Below, piece after piece: positions 1-8,100 of a stretch of DNA of 48,814 nt (positions are counted from its first letter, which is position 1; every line of letters begins with the position of its first letter). A program made the position numbers and the translations under genes. Below the pieces are notes generated by a model. That model searched no databases, was not told the DNA's origin, and saw nothing but the letters and a program-made list of their open reading frames with translations. This DNA comes from Chloroflexota bacterium (lineage in GTDB: Bacteria; Chloroflexota; Anaerolineae; Promineifilales; Promineifilaceae), in the NCBI GenBank assembly GCA_020628815.1, contig JAHDEN010000023.1:1-48814 (forward strand). Reading direction: 5' to 3'.

Positions 1-839
1 TTGAGTTCTTTGAAACCCATATCGCCGTGCACACCCCCATCATTTTAATTGCCGAAGGGCTGGACGCTGAAGGGATTGTGCTGCCCAAAGGGACGCGTCC
101 GGAAGATGCGGTTTGGCGCATTATTGTTGATCCGATTGATGGGACCCGTGGCTTGATGTATCAAAAACGGAACGCATGGATTTTGACCGGCGTTGCGCCA
201 AATCGGGGGCCAGAAACCAATTTACAGGATATCGAGTTTGCCATCCAAACAGAAATCCCATTGGTCAAGCAGCATTTGTCAGATCAGATTTGGGCCGTGC
301 GTGGGGAAGGTGTTTCCGCCCAGCGATATAATCGCATAACGGGCGAGACGACATCGATTGGTGTCCGGCCGTCGCAGGCTGACACAATTGCGCATGGCTT
401 TGCATCTATCTCACGATTTTTCCCGGGCGTTCGCGAAGAACTGTCTGCAATTGATGAAGAGGTTGTGATCGGTGTGCTTGGCCCTGTTCAGCGGGGCAAA
501 ACCCACTGTTTTGAAGATCAATATATTTGTACCGGCGGGCAGCTTTTTGAACTCATGTCTGGCAAAGATCGGTTTGTGGCCGATATACGGCCGGTGATGG
601 AACAGACCTTGGCCAGCCGAGGATTGGCACTGGGCATCTGTTGCCATCCTTATGACATTTGCACCGAGCTGATAGCGAGTGAGCTGGGTGTGATTGTGAC
701 TGATGAAAAAGGGGCACCTATAAATTGTTTGCTTGATCTAGAAAGCGAAGTGAGCTGGGTCGGGTATGCGAATAGCAAAATACAGGACCAAATTAGCCCT
801 GTTTTGCACCAATCACTTAAAAAGCGAAACTTAATCTAA
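1..839 (+). CDS. Inositol monophosphatase-like phosphatase, 5' end missing
   Basis: The frame is open from base 3, so the gene begins before the window and about 278 C-terminal residues are visible. The family hydrolyses sugar or inositol phosphates with Mg2+ in the cytoplasm. The metal-binding DPIDGT motif is encoded at 129-146, followed by RGLMYQKR, which is not the usual TNF or KEF of inositol monophosphatase or CysQ. The second metal region, usually WDxAA, appears as [15 protein letters not shown] at 644-688 and keeps the Asp. The family assignment is fairly safe but the substrate is unknown. A GTG at 27 could be read as a start, but the upstream residues continue in frame without a stop, so I treat it as internal. 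The next gene follows after 23 bases and may be read through from it. Confidence 0.72.
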   Translation, partial: EFFETHIAVHTPIILIAEGLDAEGIVLPKGTRPEDAVWRIIVDPIDGTRGLMYQKRNAWILTGVAPNRGPETNLQDIEFAIQTEIPLVKQHLSDQIWAVRGEGVSAQRYNRITGETTSIGVRPSQADTIAHGFASISRFFPGVREELSAIDEEVVIGVLGPVQRGKTHCFEDQYICTGGQLFELMSGKDRFVADIRPVMEQTLASRGLALGICCHPYDICTELIASELGVIVTDEKGAPINCLLDLESEVSWVGYANSKIQDQISPVLHQSLKKRNLI

Positions 840-862
840 GTTAGAGCCTTGCCAAAATAAAT

Positions 863-1621
863 ATGCGATTCAAAAAATCTACTCCACATTACTCTCTATT
901 TTGTATCGGTCTGTTTTTATTTTTTATAAGGGGTGGGGCGATTGCGGCCGAGCCTGCTCATGACCCGGCCGATAATCAACCACCTGCCAATATTTTGTTT
1001 AACGCTTCTGCGCTGCTTGAATCGTATGAACGCGGGACAGGGTTTGCTGAATTCCGCTTAATCGATCCTGATGGAGATAGTGGGACATTTTCTTTGGTTT
1101 CTGGGGATGGGGATGATGATAATGGATCATTTCGAATTCAGTCAGGCACATTTTTAGTTGTGAACGGCGTCATCGATTATGAGACAAAGCCTGCTATGAA
1201 AATTAGGGTGAGGGGGACCGACCCGGGCGGGTTGTTTACAGAGCGGAGCTATACGATCAATGTTGTTGATGAGAATGAGGCCCCTGAATTTGCTGGTTCA
1301 GCCCCGACAGTGGTCGATGCCAATACACAGTACAGTTATGCTCTGTCTGTGAGTGATCCCGATCAAGGGGATTCGGTGAAAGCGGTTGAGTTAACCATGG
1401 GGCCAAGCTGGTTGAGCCTAACCACGGTTACAGCGGGGCAGGCCTACACCCTGGCAGGTGTGCCAACAAACGGGGATATTGGGAGTCATGAGGTGCGAAT
1501 CAAAGCGACGGATCAGTCTGATTTAGCCCGTGTACAACGTTTTTTTGTGACAGTTCAAGCGGAAGGGAGCACTGTGATTCTCGATCAATTTATTTATCTG
1601 CCTGTAGTTGTACGAAACTAA
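863..1621 (+). CDS. Secreted cadherin/Ig-like repeat protein with YLPVVVRN tail
   Basis: This 252-residue protein starts with a signal peptide (residues 1-28, hydrophobic LFCIGLFLFFI, likely cleaved after AIAA). Residues 40-135 resemble a cadherin-like repeat with acidic calcium-type motifs (DPDGDSG, DGDDDNG, and an ending like YTINVVDENEAP). Residues 138-232 resemble a dystroglycan-type cadherin domain (YALSVSDPDQGDSV, LAGVPTNGDIG, VRIKATD). It should therefore be an extracellular binding or adhesion protein. The last residues, FIYLPVVVRN, match a tail seen at the extreme C-terminus of many secreted Chloroflexota proteins; that is recalled knowledge, and its role in sorting is unproven. No clear ribosome binding site precedes the ATG. 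Confidence 0.7.
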   Translation: MRFKKSTPHYSLFCIGLFLFFIRGGAIAAEPAHDPADNQPPANILFNASALLESYERGTGFAEFRLIDPDGDSGTFSLVSGDGDDDNGSFRIQSGTFLVVNGVIDYETKPAMKIRVRGTDPGGLFTERSYTINVVDENEAPEFAGSAPTVVDANTQYSYALSVSDPDQGDSVKAVELTMGPSWLSLTTVTAGQAYTLAGVPTNGDIGSHEVRIKATDQSDLARVQRFFVTVQAEGSTVILDQFIYLPVVVRN

Positions 1622-1636
1622 AACTGTGCCTATCAT
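1608..1636 (+). promoter_or_regulatory. Candidate promoter, leaderless start for the HEAT-like gene
   Basis: TTGTAC (1608-1613) and TATCAT (1631-1636) are separated by exactly 17 bases. The -10 hexamer ends 8 bases before the ATG at 1645, so transcription would start at or next to the start codon. The -35 box lies in the last codons of the upstream gene. Confidence 0.45.
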
Positions 1637-1644
1637 TTATCGTT

Positions 1645-2172
1645 ATGAACGAATCTTTTGAAGACATGTTAACTGGGGGTCATCCTAATTCTTTGGGGCG
1701 TACGCTTGAAGTGGTTGACATTGTATTGGCCGATTCAGGCCGATTAGAAGATCTAGTCCAATGTTATTTCAGTAGCGATGAGGTGGTTCGTTTGCGTACC
1801 TCAAACGGTCTAAAGCGGGTTACGAAAGAACATCCTGAATGGCTGGTCCCGTACATTGATCAGTTAACGGATGAAATATCAAAAATTGATCAGGCTTCAA
1901 TCCAGTGGACATTGGCAAATTTATTTGACATGCTTGAAAGTCGTATGTCGGCCGATCAGAAGCAAAAGGCTCAAGCCATTATGCAGTCTAATTTAGCCAA
2001 TCACACCGATTGGATTGTGCTCAACAATTCGATGCAGGTATTGGCCGATTGGTCAAACAATGACCCTGAATTGGTAAAGTGGCTTTTACCCCATCTTGAG
2101 CGATTAAGCGGTGACGGCCGGAAATCTGTGTCGAAACGGGCCACAAAGCTTTTGGCCAAGTTGAACAGCTAA
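1645..2172 (+). CDS. HEAT/ARM-like helical repeat protein
   Basis: This is a 175-residue soluble protein without signal peptide or membrane segment. It is almost entirely helical and has the look of HEAT or ARM repeats: a segment VRLRTSNGLKRVTKEHPEWLVPYIDQL is followed by a similar unit IQWTLANLFDML and by DWIVLNNSMQVLADWSNNDPELVKWLLPHL. Proteins of this kind usually act as protein-binding scaffolds. No catalytic motif is visible and I do not recognise a specific family. It lies 23 bases after the secreted protein but seems to have its own promoter. Confidence 0.6.
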   Translation: MNESFEDMLTGGHPNSLGRTLEVVDIVLADSGRLEDLVQCYFSSDEVVRLRTSNGLKRVTKEHPEWLVPYIDQLTDEISKIDQASIQWTLANLFDMLESRMSADQKQKAQAIMQSNLANHTDWIVLNNSMQVLADWSNNDPELVKWLLPHLERLSGDGRKSVSKRATKLLAKLNS

Positions 2173-2210
2173 GAGCCGAAGATTTATCGTCAGTGACACT
2201 ATTAGGGTTT

Positions 2211-2238
2211 TTGCATCTGAAATATTAAGAGCTACCAT
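2211..2238 (+). promoter_or_regulatory. Candidate promoter, leaderless start for the 208-residue membrane protein
   Basis: TTGCAT (2211-2216), a 16-base spacer and TACCAT (2233-2238) end 7 bases before the ATG at 2246. There is no purine-rich ribosome binding site in the remaining gap (CATCTTT), which favours a leaderless transcript. Confidence 0.42.
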
Positions 2239-2245
2239 CATCTTT

Positions 2246-2872
2246 ATGGATATCCCAGCCATTTTTTTAGCGCTAGAAAGTGCCACAATCTTTTCCGAAA
2301 CCCTGTTGCCCGTATGGCTTGTGCTTGTCTTGGTTGTATTACAAGTCAGTGACCGTGGTGCTGTGTTGCTCCCCTGTTTGCTTGCAACGTTTGGACTTGT
2401 GGGTATAGCTGTGGCGCATAATACCTTGCCCCACATCGCTTTTATTTTTTGGGTCGTCGGGCTTTTTTGTACCCTGATTTTGTACCTTAGCCTGCGCGGT
2501 TTGGGGCAACGGCCGCGCAGTGAGTTGGATTTGCAAGATCAAGGTGTTCGGTTGCTGATCGGATTGGGGTTGGGGATTGTTGCGGCGTTGTTGGGATTTT
2601 TTACAGAGTTCCCCGGCCGTTCATCGCTGACGGCCGCAGCTGTGTGGCCCCTCGTCATGTTGGGCGTGTTGCGTTTTGGGACCGCCAAACGGGGAATCGA
2701 GATGGGAGCTGGACTGTTGCTCGTTTTGGCCGGGATTGGTGTGTGGCTTACTGCGGTTAATGACAGCGTCATTATTCCGGGGGTGTGGGCGGCCGGATCG
2801 ATCTTTTTGGCACTGGCAACCGGTTGGCTAACTGACCGCATCGAAGGGCAAGAGCTACTGCTCCAACAATAG
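2246..2872 (+). CDS. Multi-pass membrane protein of unknown function
   Basis: A 208-residue hydrophobic protein with about six predicted membrane helices, for example LLPVWLVLVLVVLQVS, LLIGLGLGIVAALLGFF, GAGLLLVLAGIGVWLTAV and VWAAGSIFLALATGWL. The C-terminus (TDRIEGQELLLQQ) is soluble. I recognise no family. Its 3' end overlaps the 3' end of the convergent gene on the other strand by 18 bases (2855-2872), so no separate terminator fits between them. Confidence 0.6.
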   Translation: MDIPAIFLALESATIFSETLLPVWLVLVLVVLQVSDRGAVLLPCLLATFGLVGIAVAHNTLPHIAFIFWVVGLFCTLILYLSLRGLGQRPRSELDLQDQGVRLLIGLGLGIVAALLGFFTEFPGRSSLTAAAVWPLVMLGVLRFGTAKRGIEMGAGLLLVLAGIGVWLTAVNDSVIIPGVWAAGSIFLALATGWLTDRIEGQELLLQQ

Positions 2873-4786
2873 GTCTGACAGCGTTTGTAGCCGATTTTTA
2901 TTCTCAGAGATCGCGATTAAATCATTTAAATTAAGCACAAAACAGTTGATCTGGAGCGTGTAGTTTTTGAGATAGTCTGCAATAACCGTCTGCACCTGTT
3001 CTGAAAAATGAGTGACAAAAACGATTGTCCGTTGGGCTTGATTTGTAGACGGTTGCTGGCTCAAAAAGCTCAAGACCTCATCAATCGCAACCGCCAGCAT
3101 TACCTCGTCAGTTTCATGCAGAACCGAGACGGCAAATTTAGGGCTTACTCTCTGGAAAACCGGTGTAGTTAGATCGTGATAGGCCCACAATATGTTTTTC
3201 TTGATGTCGTCTTGCCGTGGCGCAAAGCGAACGCCCGGCACCCGGATTAACACATCTTTCGCCAGTTGGAGCAGCTGCTGTCGGGTTTTGATTTCGACCA
3301 CATAATTTTGGATTGTATGGATCATCGATTTCCGATGGGTGATTAGGCTGGTCATTTCTTCACTTAGCTGAATACAGTTGTCAACCAAGTGTTCCACACC
3401 CTGCCCCTCTGTCTCCGGGTCCTGCTCAAGCATCCGATCAATCTGTTTAAGCTTTTGCACAAACCGCTCATGATCGATTGTTAACGTTGCAACCAAGTCA
3501 CCAAAAAATTGCTTGAACCGAAAAAAGCCTTCATCTTCGTCAAAACGTGATCCGGCATGATATTCGATCATGCCGATCAAGATACCGAGCGATGCCATAT
3601 TAAAACTTCCCAAATAGCAGCCGTAGTTGCTGAGCAGGGCGGATGAGGAGTGATGGATTAGCTCTTTACAGTGGTGAACAATGCTCCCCACATCGTTCCG
3701 CTCGATGAAAAAGTCGGCTCGCAATTTGTGATACTGAATACGTTCTAGATCGTAATCAATCACGATCTCAGCGATTTTATCTGGGGCAAACCATGGATGG
3801 GGGGGCTGAATGCCGATTTCGGTAATCAGATCTACCAAGAACTCATAGCGGATGTGATACAGGTCGATGGCCCGTACATATTCGACAACTGATTTTGCCA
3901 TGGCGCTAATATGTTCGGCCGACAAAATATCTGCTCTAAATTTGTCAAAATCTAAATGAAACAGCTGTTGAAAAATATCTGGAATAAGCCCGTTCTTGAT
4001 AAACGAATAGGAAAGCTCTTCAACGTCTCCATTGGTGTGGATAACTTGGATTTGATGATAAGTGCCACCAAACCGACGTGCATACCGGTCTCCCCACATT
4101 TGGACCTGATTCCGGCCGTACATGTTTGACAACCTATAAATCGACTGGACCACCGCATCACGAATGTGAGACGTTTTTAACCCATTGGTGATGTCAACAC
4201 GCTCAGTGATTAGAATCGCATCCAACGTCATCACCGATTCGGCCAAAATTTGCAGAGCCACAGTGAGGGTAATGTTGAGCTTGAGCAGCGAGTTCACCAG
4301 TTTCTCGCTTTCAAATTTCACTTTGGCATTGTTCTGCGCTGGAGACAAAAAGCCAAACTTATATTTTCCATTGACCCGATTATCTACCTCGGCAAAATAG
4401 TTGGTGATCTCTTCCCGAATCTGGTCGCTTGAGCGATCAAATTCTGCTACTTGGCGCTGGTCAATATATTCAACGAAATCGGCCGGTAGCTCAATCGGTT
4501 CGTCTAGCGTTGCGGGATCAATAATTAGCGGGGTGTTCCAATCACTTTCCGGCCGAGCCGCCTCTAACTCCTTGAACAGGTCTGCCAGCCGTTTGTTGCG
4601 CTCCATCAGCTCAATCAGTTCCCGAGCAACCCCCTCTAACGTGTCGGCGGGTAAATTTTCAAATACGATATCTAAATCAACACTGAGCGTTTTTAACTCA
4701 TCCAGCGTAAAAGCAGATTCAATTTCTTTGCGTAGTTTTTGTTTGTTTTCGGCCGGAAGCTGATTTGGAATCGGTTGATCGAGCAT
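2855..4786 (-). CDS. Effector-associated (death-like) domain protein with unrecognised body
   Basis: This 643-residue protein has an N-terminal domain (about residues 10-80) with the pattern FTLDELKTLSVDLDI, ENLPADT, ARELIELMERNKRLADLFKEL and ending ARPES. It resembles the small helical effector-associated, death-fold-like adaptor domains found in front of STAND NTPases, proteases and nucleases in Chloroflexota, cyanobacteria and actinobacteria; these domains recruit partners by like-with-like contacts. The rest is unrecognised. Residues 110-500 are mainly helical with several His-containing stretches (HHCKELIHHSSS). The last 100 residues alternate strands and helices (RTIVFVTHFSEQVQ, INCFVLNLNDLIAI), a shape also seen in restriction-endonuclease-like folds, but no PD-ExK motif is evident. 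No membrane helix is clear. The N-terminal call is moderate; any role in a conflict or defence system is inference, and no gene with a matching adaptor is nearby. Confidence 0.6.
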   Translation of the reverse strand: MLDQPIPNQLPAENKQKLRKEIESAFTLDELKTLSVDLDIVFENLPADTLEGVARELIELMERNKRLADLFKELEAARPESDWNTPLIIDPATLDEPIELPADFVEYIDQRQVAEFDRSSDQIREEITNYFAEVDNRVNGKYKFGFLSPAQNNAKVKFESEKLVNSLLKLNITLTVALQILAESVMTLDAILITERVDITNGLKTSHIRDAVVQSIYRLSNMYGRNQVQMWGDRYARRFGGTYHQIQVIHTNGDVEELSYSFIKNGLIPDIFQQLFHLDFDKFRADILSAEHISAMAKSVVEYVRAIDLYHIRYEFLVDLITEIGIQPPHPWFAPDKIAEIVIDYDLERIQYHKLRADFFIERNDVGSIVHHCKELIHHSSSALLSNYGCYLGSFNMASLGILIGMIEYHAGSRFDEDEGFFRFKQFFGDLVATLTIDHERFVQKLKQIDRMLEQDPETEGQGVEHLVDNCIQLSEEMTSLITHRKSMIHTIQNYVVEIKTRQQLLQLAKDVLIRVPGVRFAPRQDDIKKNILWAYHDLTTPVFQRVSPKFAVSVLHETDEVMLAVAIDEVLSFLSQQPSTNQAQRTIVFVTHFSEQVQTVIADYLKNYTLQINCFVLNLNDLIAISENKNRLQTLSDLLLEQ

Positions 4787-4820
4787 AGTGATTGATTGAT
4801 AAATTAGTCAGTTACTTCTT

Positions 4821-4840
4821 GACTCAAACTCTGCAGAGTC
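4821..4840. promoter_or_regulatory. Palindromic site upstream of the effector-associated gene
   Basis: A perfect 12-bp palindrome ACTCTGCAGAGT (4828-4839) is framed by GACTC (4821-4825) and GAGTC (4836-4840). It sits about 35-55 bases before the start codon at 4786, a typical place for an operator. No cognate regulator can be named. Confidence 0.3.
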
Positions 4841-4928
4841 CAGATGATCGGTAGGCATCCTTATATTTTATGTTAATTATAATTGTTCTGGCAAAAGATT
4901 GGGTAAAAAAATAGAAGCAGAACGTAAA

Positions 4929-4961
4929 AGACCAGTCTGGTTTTTAAATCCAGACTGGTCT
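4929..4961 (-). terminator. Terminator after the alpha-2-macroglobulin gene
   Basis: The 12-bp arms AGACCAGTCTGG (4929-4940) and CCAGACTGGTCT (4950-4961) form a perfect stem with a 9-base loop. Read leftward, the stem is followed by a short T run (TTTTACG). A second copy of the same palindrome lies at 32160-32192 with one compensatory base-pair change. Confidence 0.65.
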
Positions 4962-4994
4962 GTATAACGGATTACTTTGAATTGGGAATTCTAA

Positions 4995-5129
4995 TACACT
5001 GTCCCAGAAATTTTCTCAGACTCGTCATTCCTGCGGAGGCAGGAATCCAGCGCCAAATCTAGCACTGGATACCCGCCTTCGCGGGTATGACACCCACACT
5101 AAACAGTTCAAGGCTTCTGAGACAATGCA
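4995..5129. repeat. MITE/REP-like hairpin element next to the alpha-2-macroglobulin stop codon
   Basis: Imperfect terminal inverted repeats (TACACTGTCCCAGAAA at 4995-5010; its partner CTTCTGAGACAATGCA at 5114-5129 matches 12 of 16) bound a core with two hairpins. These are ATTCCTGC/GCAGGAAT (5027-5034, 5039-5046) and ATACCCGC/GCGGGTAT (5069-5076, 5081-5088), with ATCCAG/CTGGAT linking them. The core starts GTCATTCCTGC and ends GGGTATGAC, like dispersed GTCATTCC-type repeats known from many bacteria. The right end touches the stop codon at 5130. Together with the terminator at 4929 this accounts for most of the 343-base gap 4787-5129; I see no gene in it. Confidence 0.6.
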
Positions 5130-8100
5130 CTACTCTTCAGTGACTTTAAACACCGCACCGGCCGCTCGGCCGTTGACCTCTGGGGTAAATTCCTCATAGC
5201 CAAACGTCGGCCGAACTTGATACTCACCCGGCAAGATCGCGTTGAGTGTGTAGGTGTAACGGTACGTGCCAGATGGCAAGAAGTTCGAGGTAAATGTCAC
5301 CCGTTCATCGCGGTAGCTGATCCGGTCAAAGTTCCACCAGCCCCACCAATAATAGCTGTCACCCGTTCGGGTAATGCCATCCTCGGCCGACTGGCTGGCG
5401 CTGCCTAAGTTCGGATCGTTTGCCTCAGCACCGGCCGGGAAGTAATCCTCAATCACCGCATAAACCAAGTCACGTTTTGCGATCACCGTCAGTTCAACCC
5501 GCACCTGTTGCCCTGCCGCAATTTCGCTGATCTCCAGACATTCTTCTGTCGCTGAGTCACAGCTAGCATCATAATAGCGACGTTCAATGCTTAAACCACG
5601 GTCGATCGGGCCAACCAAATCGGCCGGAATAAAGGTGTCGAGCCAGGCGTTGTAATACAACCGGCCGTCTCCATTGCGGCTAAAGTCGAAGAAGTTGACC
5701 TCACTTTCGTTCAGCTGACCAACCGGAATACGTTGATCAACCGTCTCGGTCATATTGGCACGTGCAAACGATCCATCAATTTGATCCTGACCGTTCAGAG
5801 CCACACCGTAGCTGAAATCCCCATCCAGTTCACCCGTTTCCACCAACCAGTCGGTTAAGGCGGTTAGCACCCAACCGGTATCATGATAGCTGCGCCAAAC
5901 TTGGGCTTGGCGAGCACCCATCAGCCAGTTAACGGCTTGCGGTGCAAATGGGGCAGATGGGTCTGCATTGGCGAACGCCATCAGCACAATGGCTGTGGCC
6001 CGCTGATCACTACTGAGGTTGGTGTAGTCATCATCTTCCCAATGGGCACCGGTTGCGCTCACAAACGCGCTGCTGTTTAAGTCAGCAAAAATCGTTTGAG
6101 CGGTAATCGCATCACCCTCGGCCGCATCTAGAGCCAAAATCAACAACGCTTTGGCATAGCTGTCGAGATTGTCTTTGTTCTCGTTGTATAGCTCGATCAC
6201 AGCATCAATGTTGTTCCGGCCGTGTTCGGCCAACACATATTGGTAAAACGCCTGCCCGTTCGCTTCCCATTTGTTGCCGCCCAAGCGGGATGGGTTTTCT
6301 GTGTGGCTTTCTAGGTAGCTTAGCCCGCTGTTTAGCGTGTCGGCCGGGATATCGTATCCGGCATCGGCCGCACGATCTAGAGCCAAAAGCACATACGCGC
6401 TAAACCATGGGGAGGTTTGTTTGCTATAGCACCAGCCCCAACCACCATTCTCTCGTTGTGCATCAGCCAGAGCCTGAATATCAGTTGGAATCAGCTCTGC
6501 TAGCTGAGCCGCTAGATCAGGTTTGTCTAATTTCAGCTGTGTGATCGCTCGGTCTGTCGTGGCGTTTGGCATCAGTCTGCCCGCAACTGAATGGGCGCAT
6601 GCCAAATCGATATTCTCACGCTCAATCACCTTGAGCCCTTCAAACACAACGGCCGCTAGCGACCCGTTTAGCTTAAAGCGGATATCGCCTGAATCGGTGT
6701 CAACCCCTTCAGGAAGCAGAACAGCTTCTACCCGACGGGTTTGGTCATCGGTCAAAACGCCGCTCGTCGCCACCACATCTTCTGCGTTGTAACGATAAAC
6801 CGGTATCAGCTGATCCGGGCCAACCCCAAAGGATGGTTTACTGGCATCGCTAAAGGTGTCGTTCCAAACGGTGATCGTTGCATTCACAAAATCAGTTTCA
6901 CGATTGTCGATCCGTAGCGGGGCTCGGAAGATCGCACTGCCGTTAGCCGGTACGGTCAGTGTGCCGTTTGGCTCACCTTCAAAGGTGCCGCCTTCTATTT
7001 CGACCAGAACGTTTAGTTCAACATCTTGATCGGTGTTGTTATTGACCACCGTTCCGACCTGGGCCACGTCACCGACGGTGAAGAAGCGGGGGAAGATCGG
7101 CCGGACCAAGATCGGTTTTTGCACCGTGATTTCGCTACTGGTTTGGTTGACTAGGGTTTCACCCGTAATCGTTTTGGCATGTAATCGCCATGTTGTTAGG
7201 TTGTCGGGTAATGGGATGCTGATGACGGCCGATCCGTTGCCGTCTGTCGTCAAGGTTGTTTCCCAAAACGCAGTGTCCCTAAAATCAGTTCTGACTTCGA
7301 TCCCTTCAGGGGGTGATTCAGCTGATTTTTGTGCAACAGGTGCGGCCGCATTGCGGGCAACTGCCCCTTCATCAGCGGAATCCATCGCAAACTCAGCTTC
7401 TTCCTCCACCGCATCAGCCGCCATCGCGGCAACTTCAGGTTCACCGCCGCCGCCCCGGCCAGACTCGATTTCTTCTGGCTGTTCGTACCCTTCGGCCGAG
7501 AAGCTAAGCGTGGCGCCCGTTTGCGAGCGGAGTGGCTGCTGGCTGTAAAACGCTTCTTCAATGGGGGATGTTGAGTCACTGGCAAGCGAGAAGATCGCTT
7601 TGTCTACCAACGCAATCGATAAGGTGCCTTGCACCGGCTGTCCATTTTGATTGGTGATGCTGACATCAAACTCCGCCGTTGTGCCTGGTTCAAAAAGGCC
7701 GCTGTCGGGCAAGCGTGGGGTGATGTCTACGTTCAACAAAAACGGATCGATTTTGACCGGCAGGTTGAGCAAGCCCAAACGCATATCAGCATAGGGGCTG
7801 TCACCCGTTTGCTCGGGCTTGATGGTGGTCACCGTCATAAAAATATTGGGCAAATGATCGAGCGTAATTGGGATTTCAACAAAATCAGCCGTGCCGTTTA
7901 GCACAATCTGCTGTTGCTCAAGCACCCCTCCACGTTCAATTGTGAGCCACGCCGCCTGCTCTGTTTCAAACGGGCTTTGGACCAGCAGTCGGGCCGTTTC
8001 TCCCACCGCATATTCAGCCTTGTCAGGAATCAACTGCATCGCTTTTGACTCTGCATCGATGCGCCAGCGGGCATTTTGCCCCGTAACCCAAACCAAGCTG

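Noticed and set aside
7033..7548. Open frame of 171 codons opposite the alpha-2-macroglobulin gene
   Set aside because: It mirrors the Glu/Ala-rich bait region of the real gene, which produces Ser/Ala-rich antisense translation; no ribosome binding site or motif.
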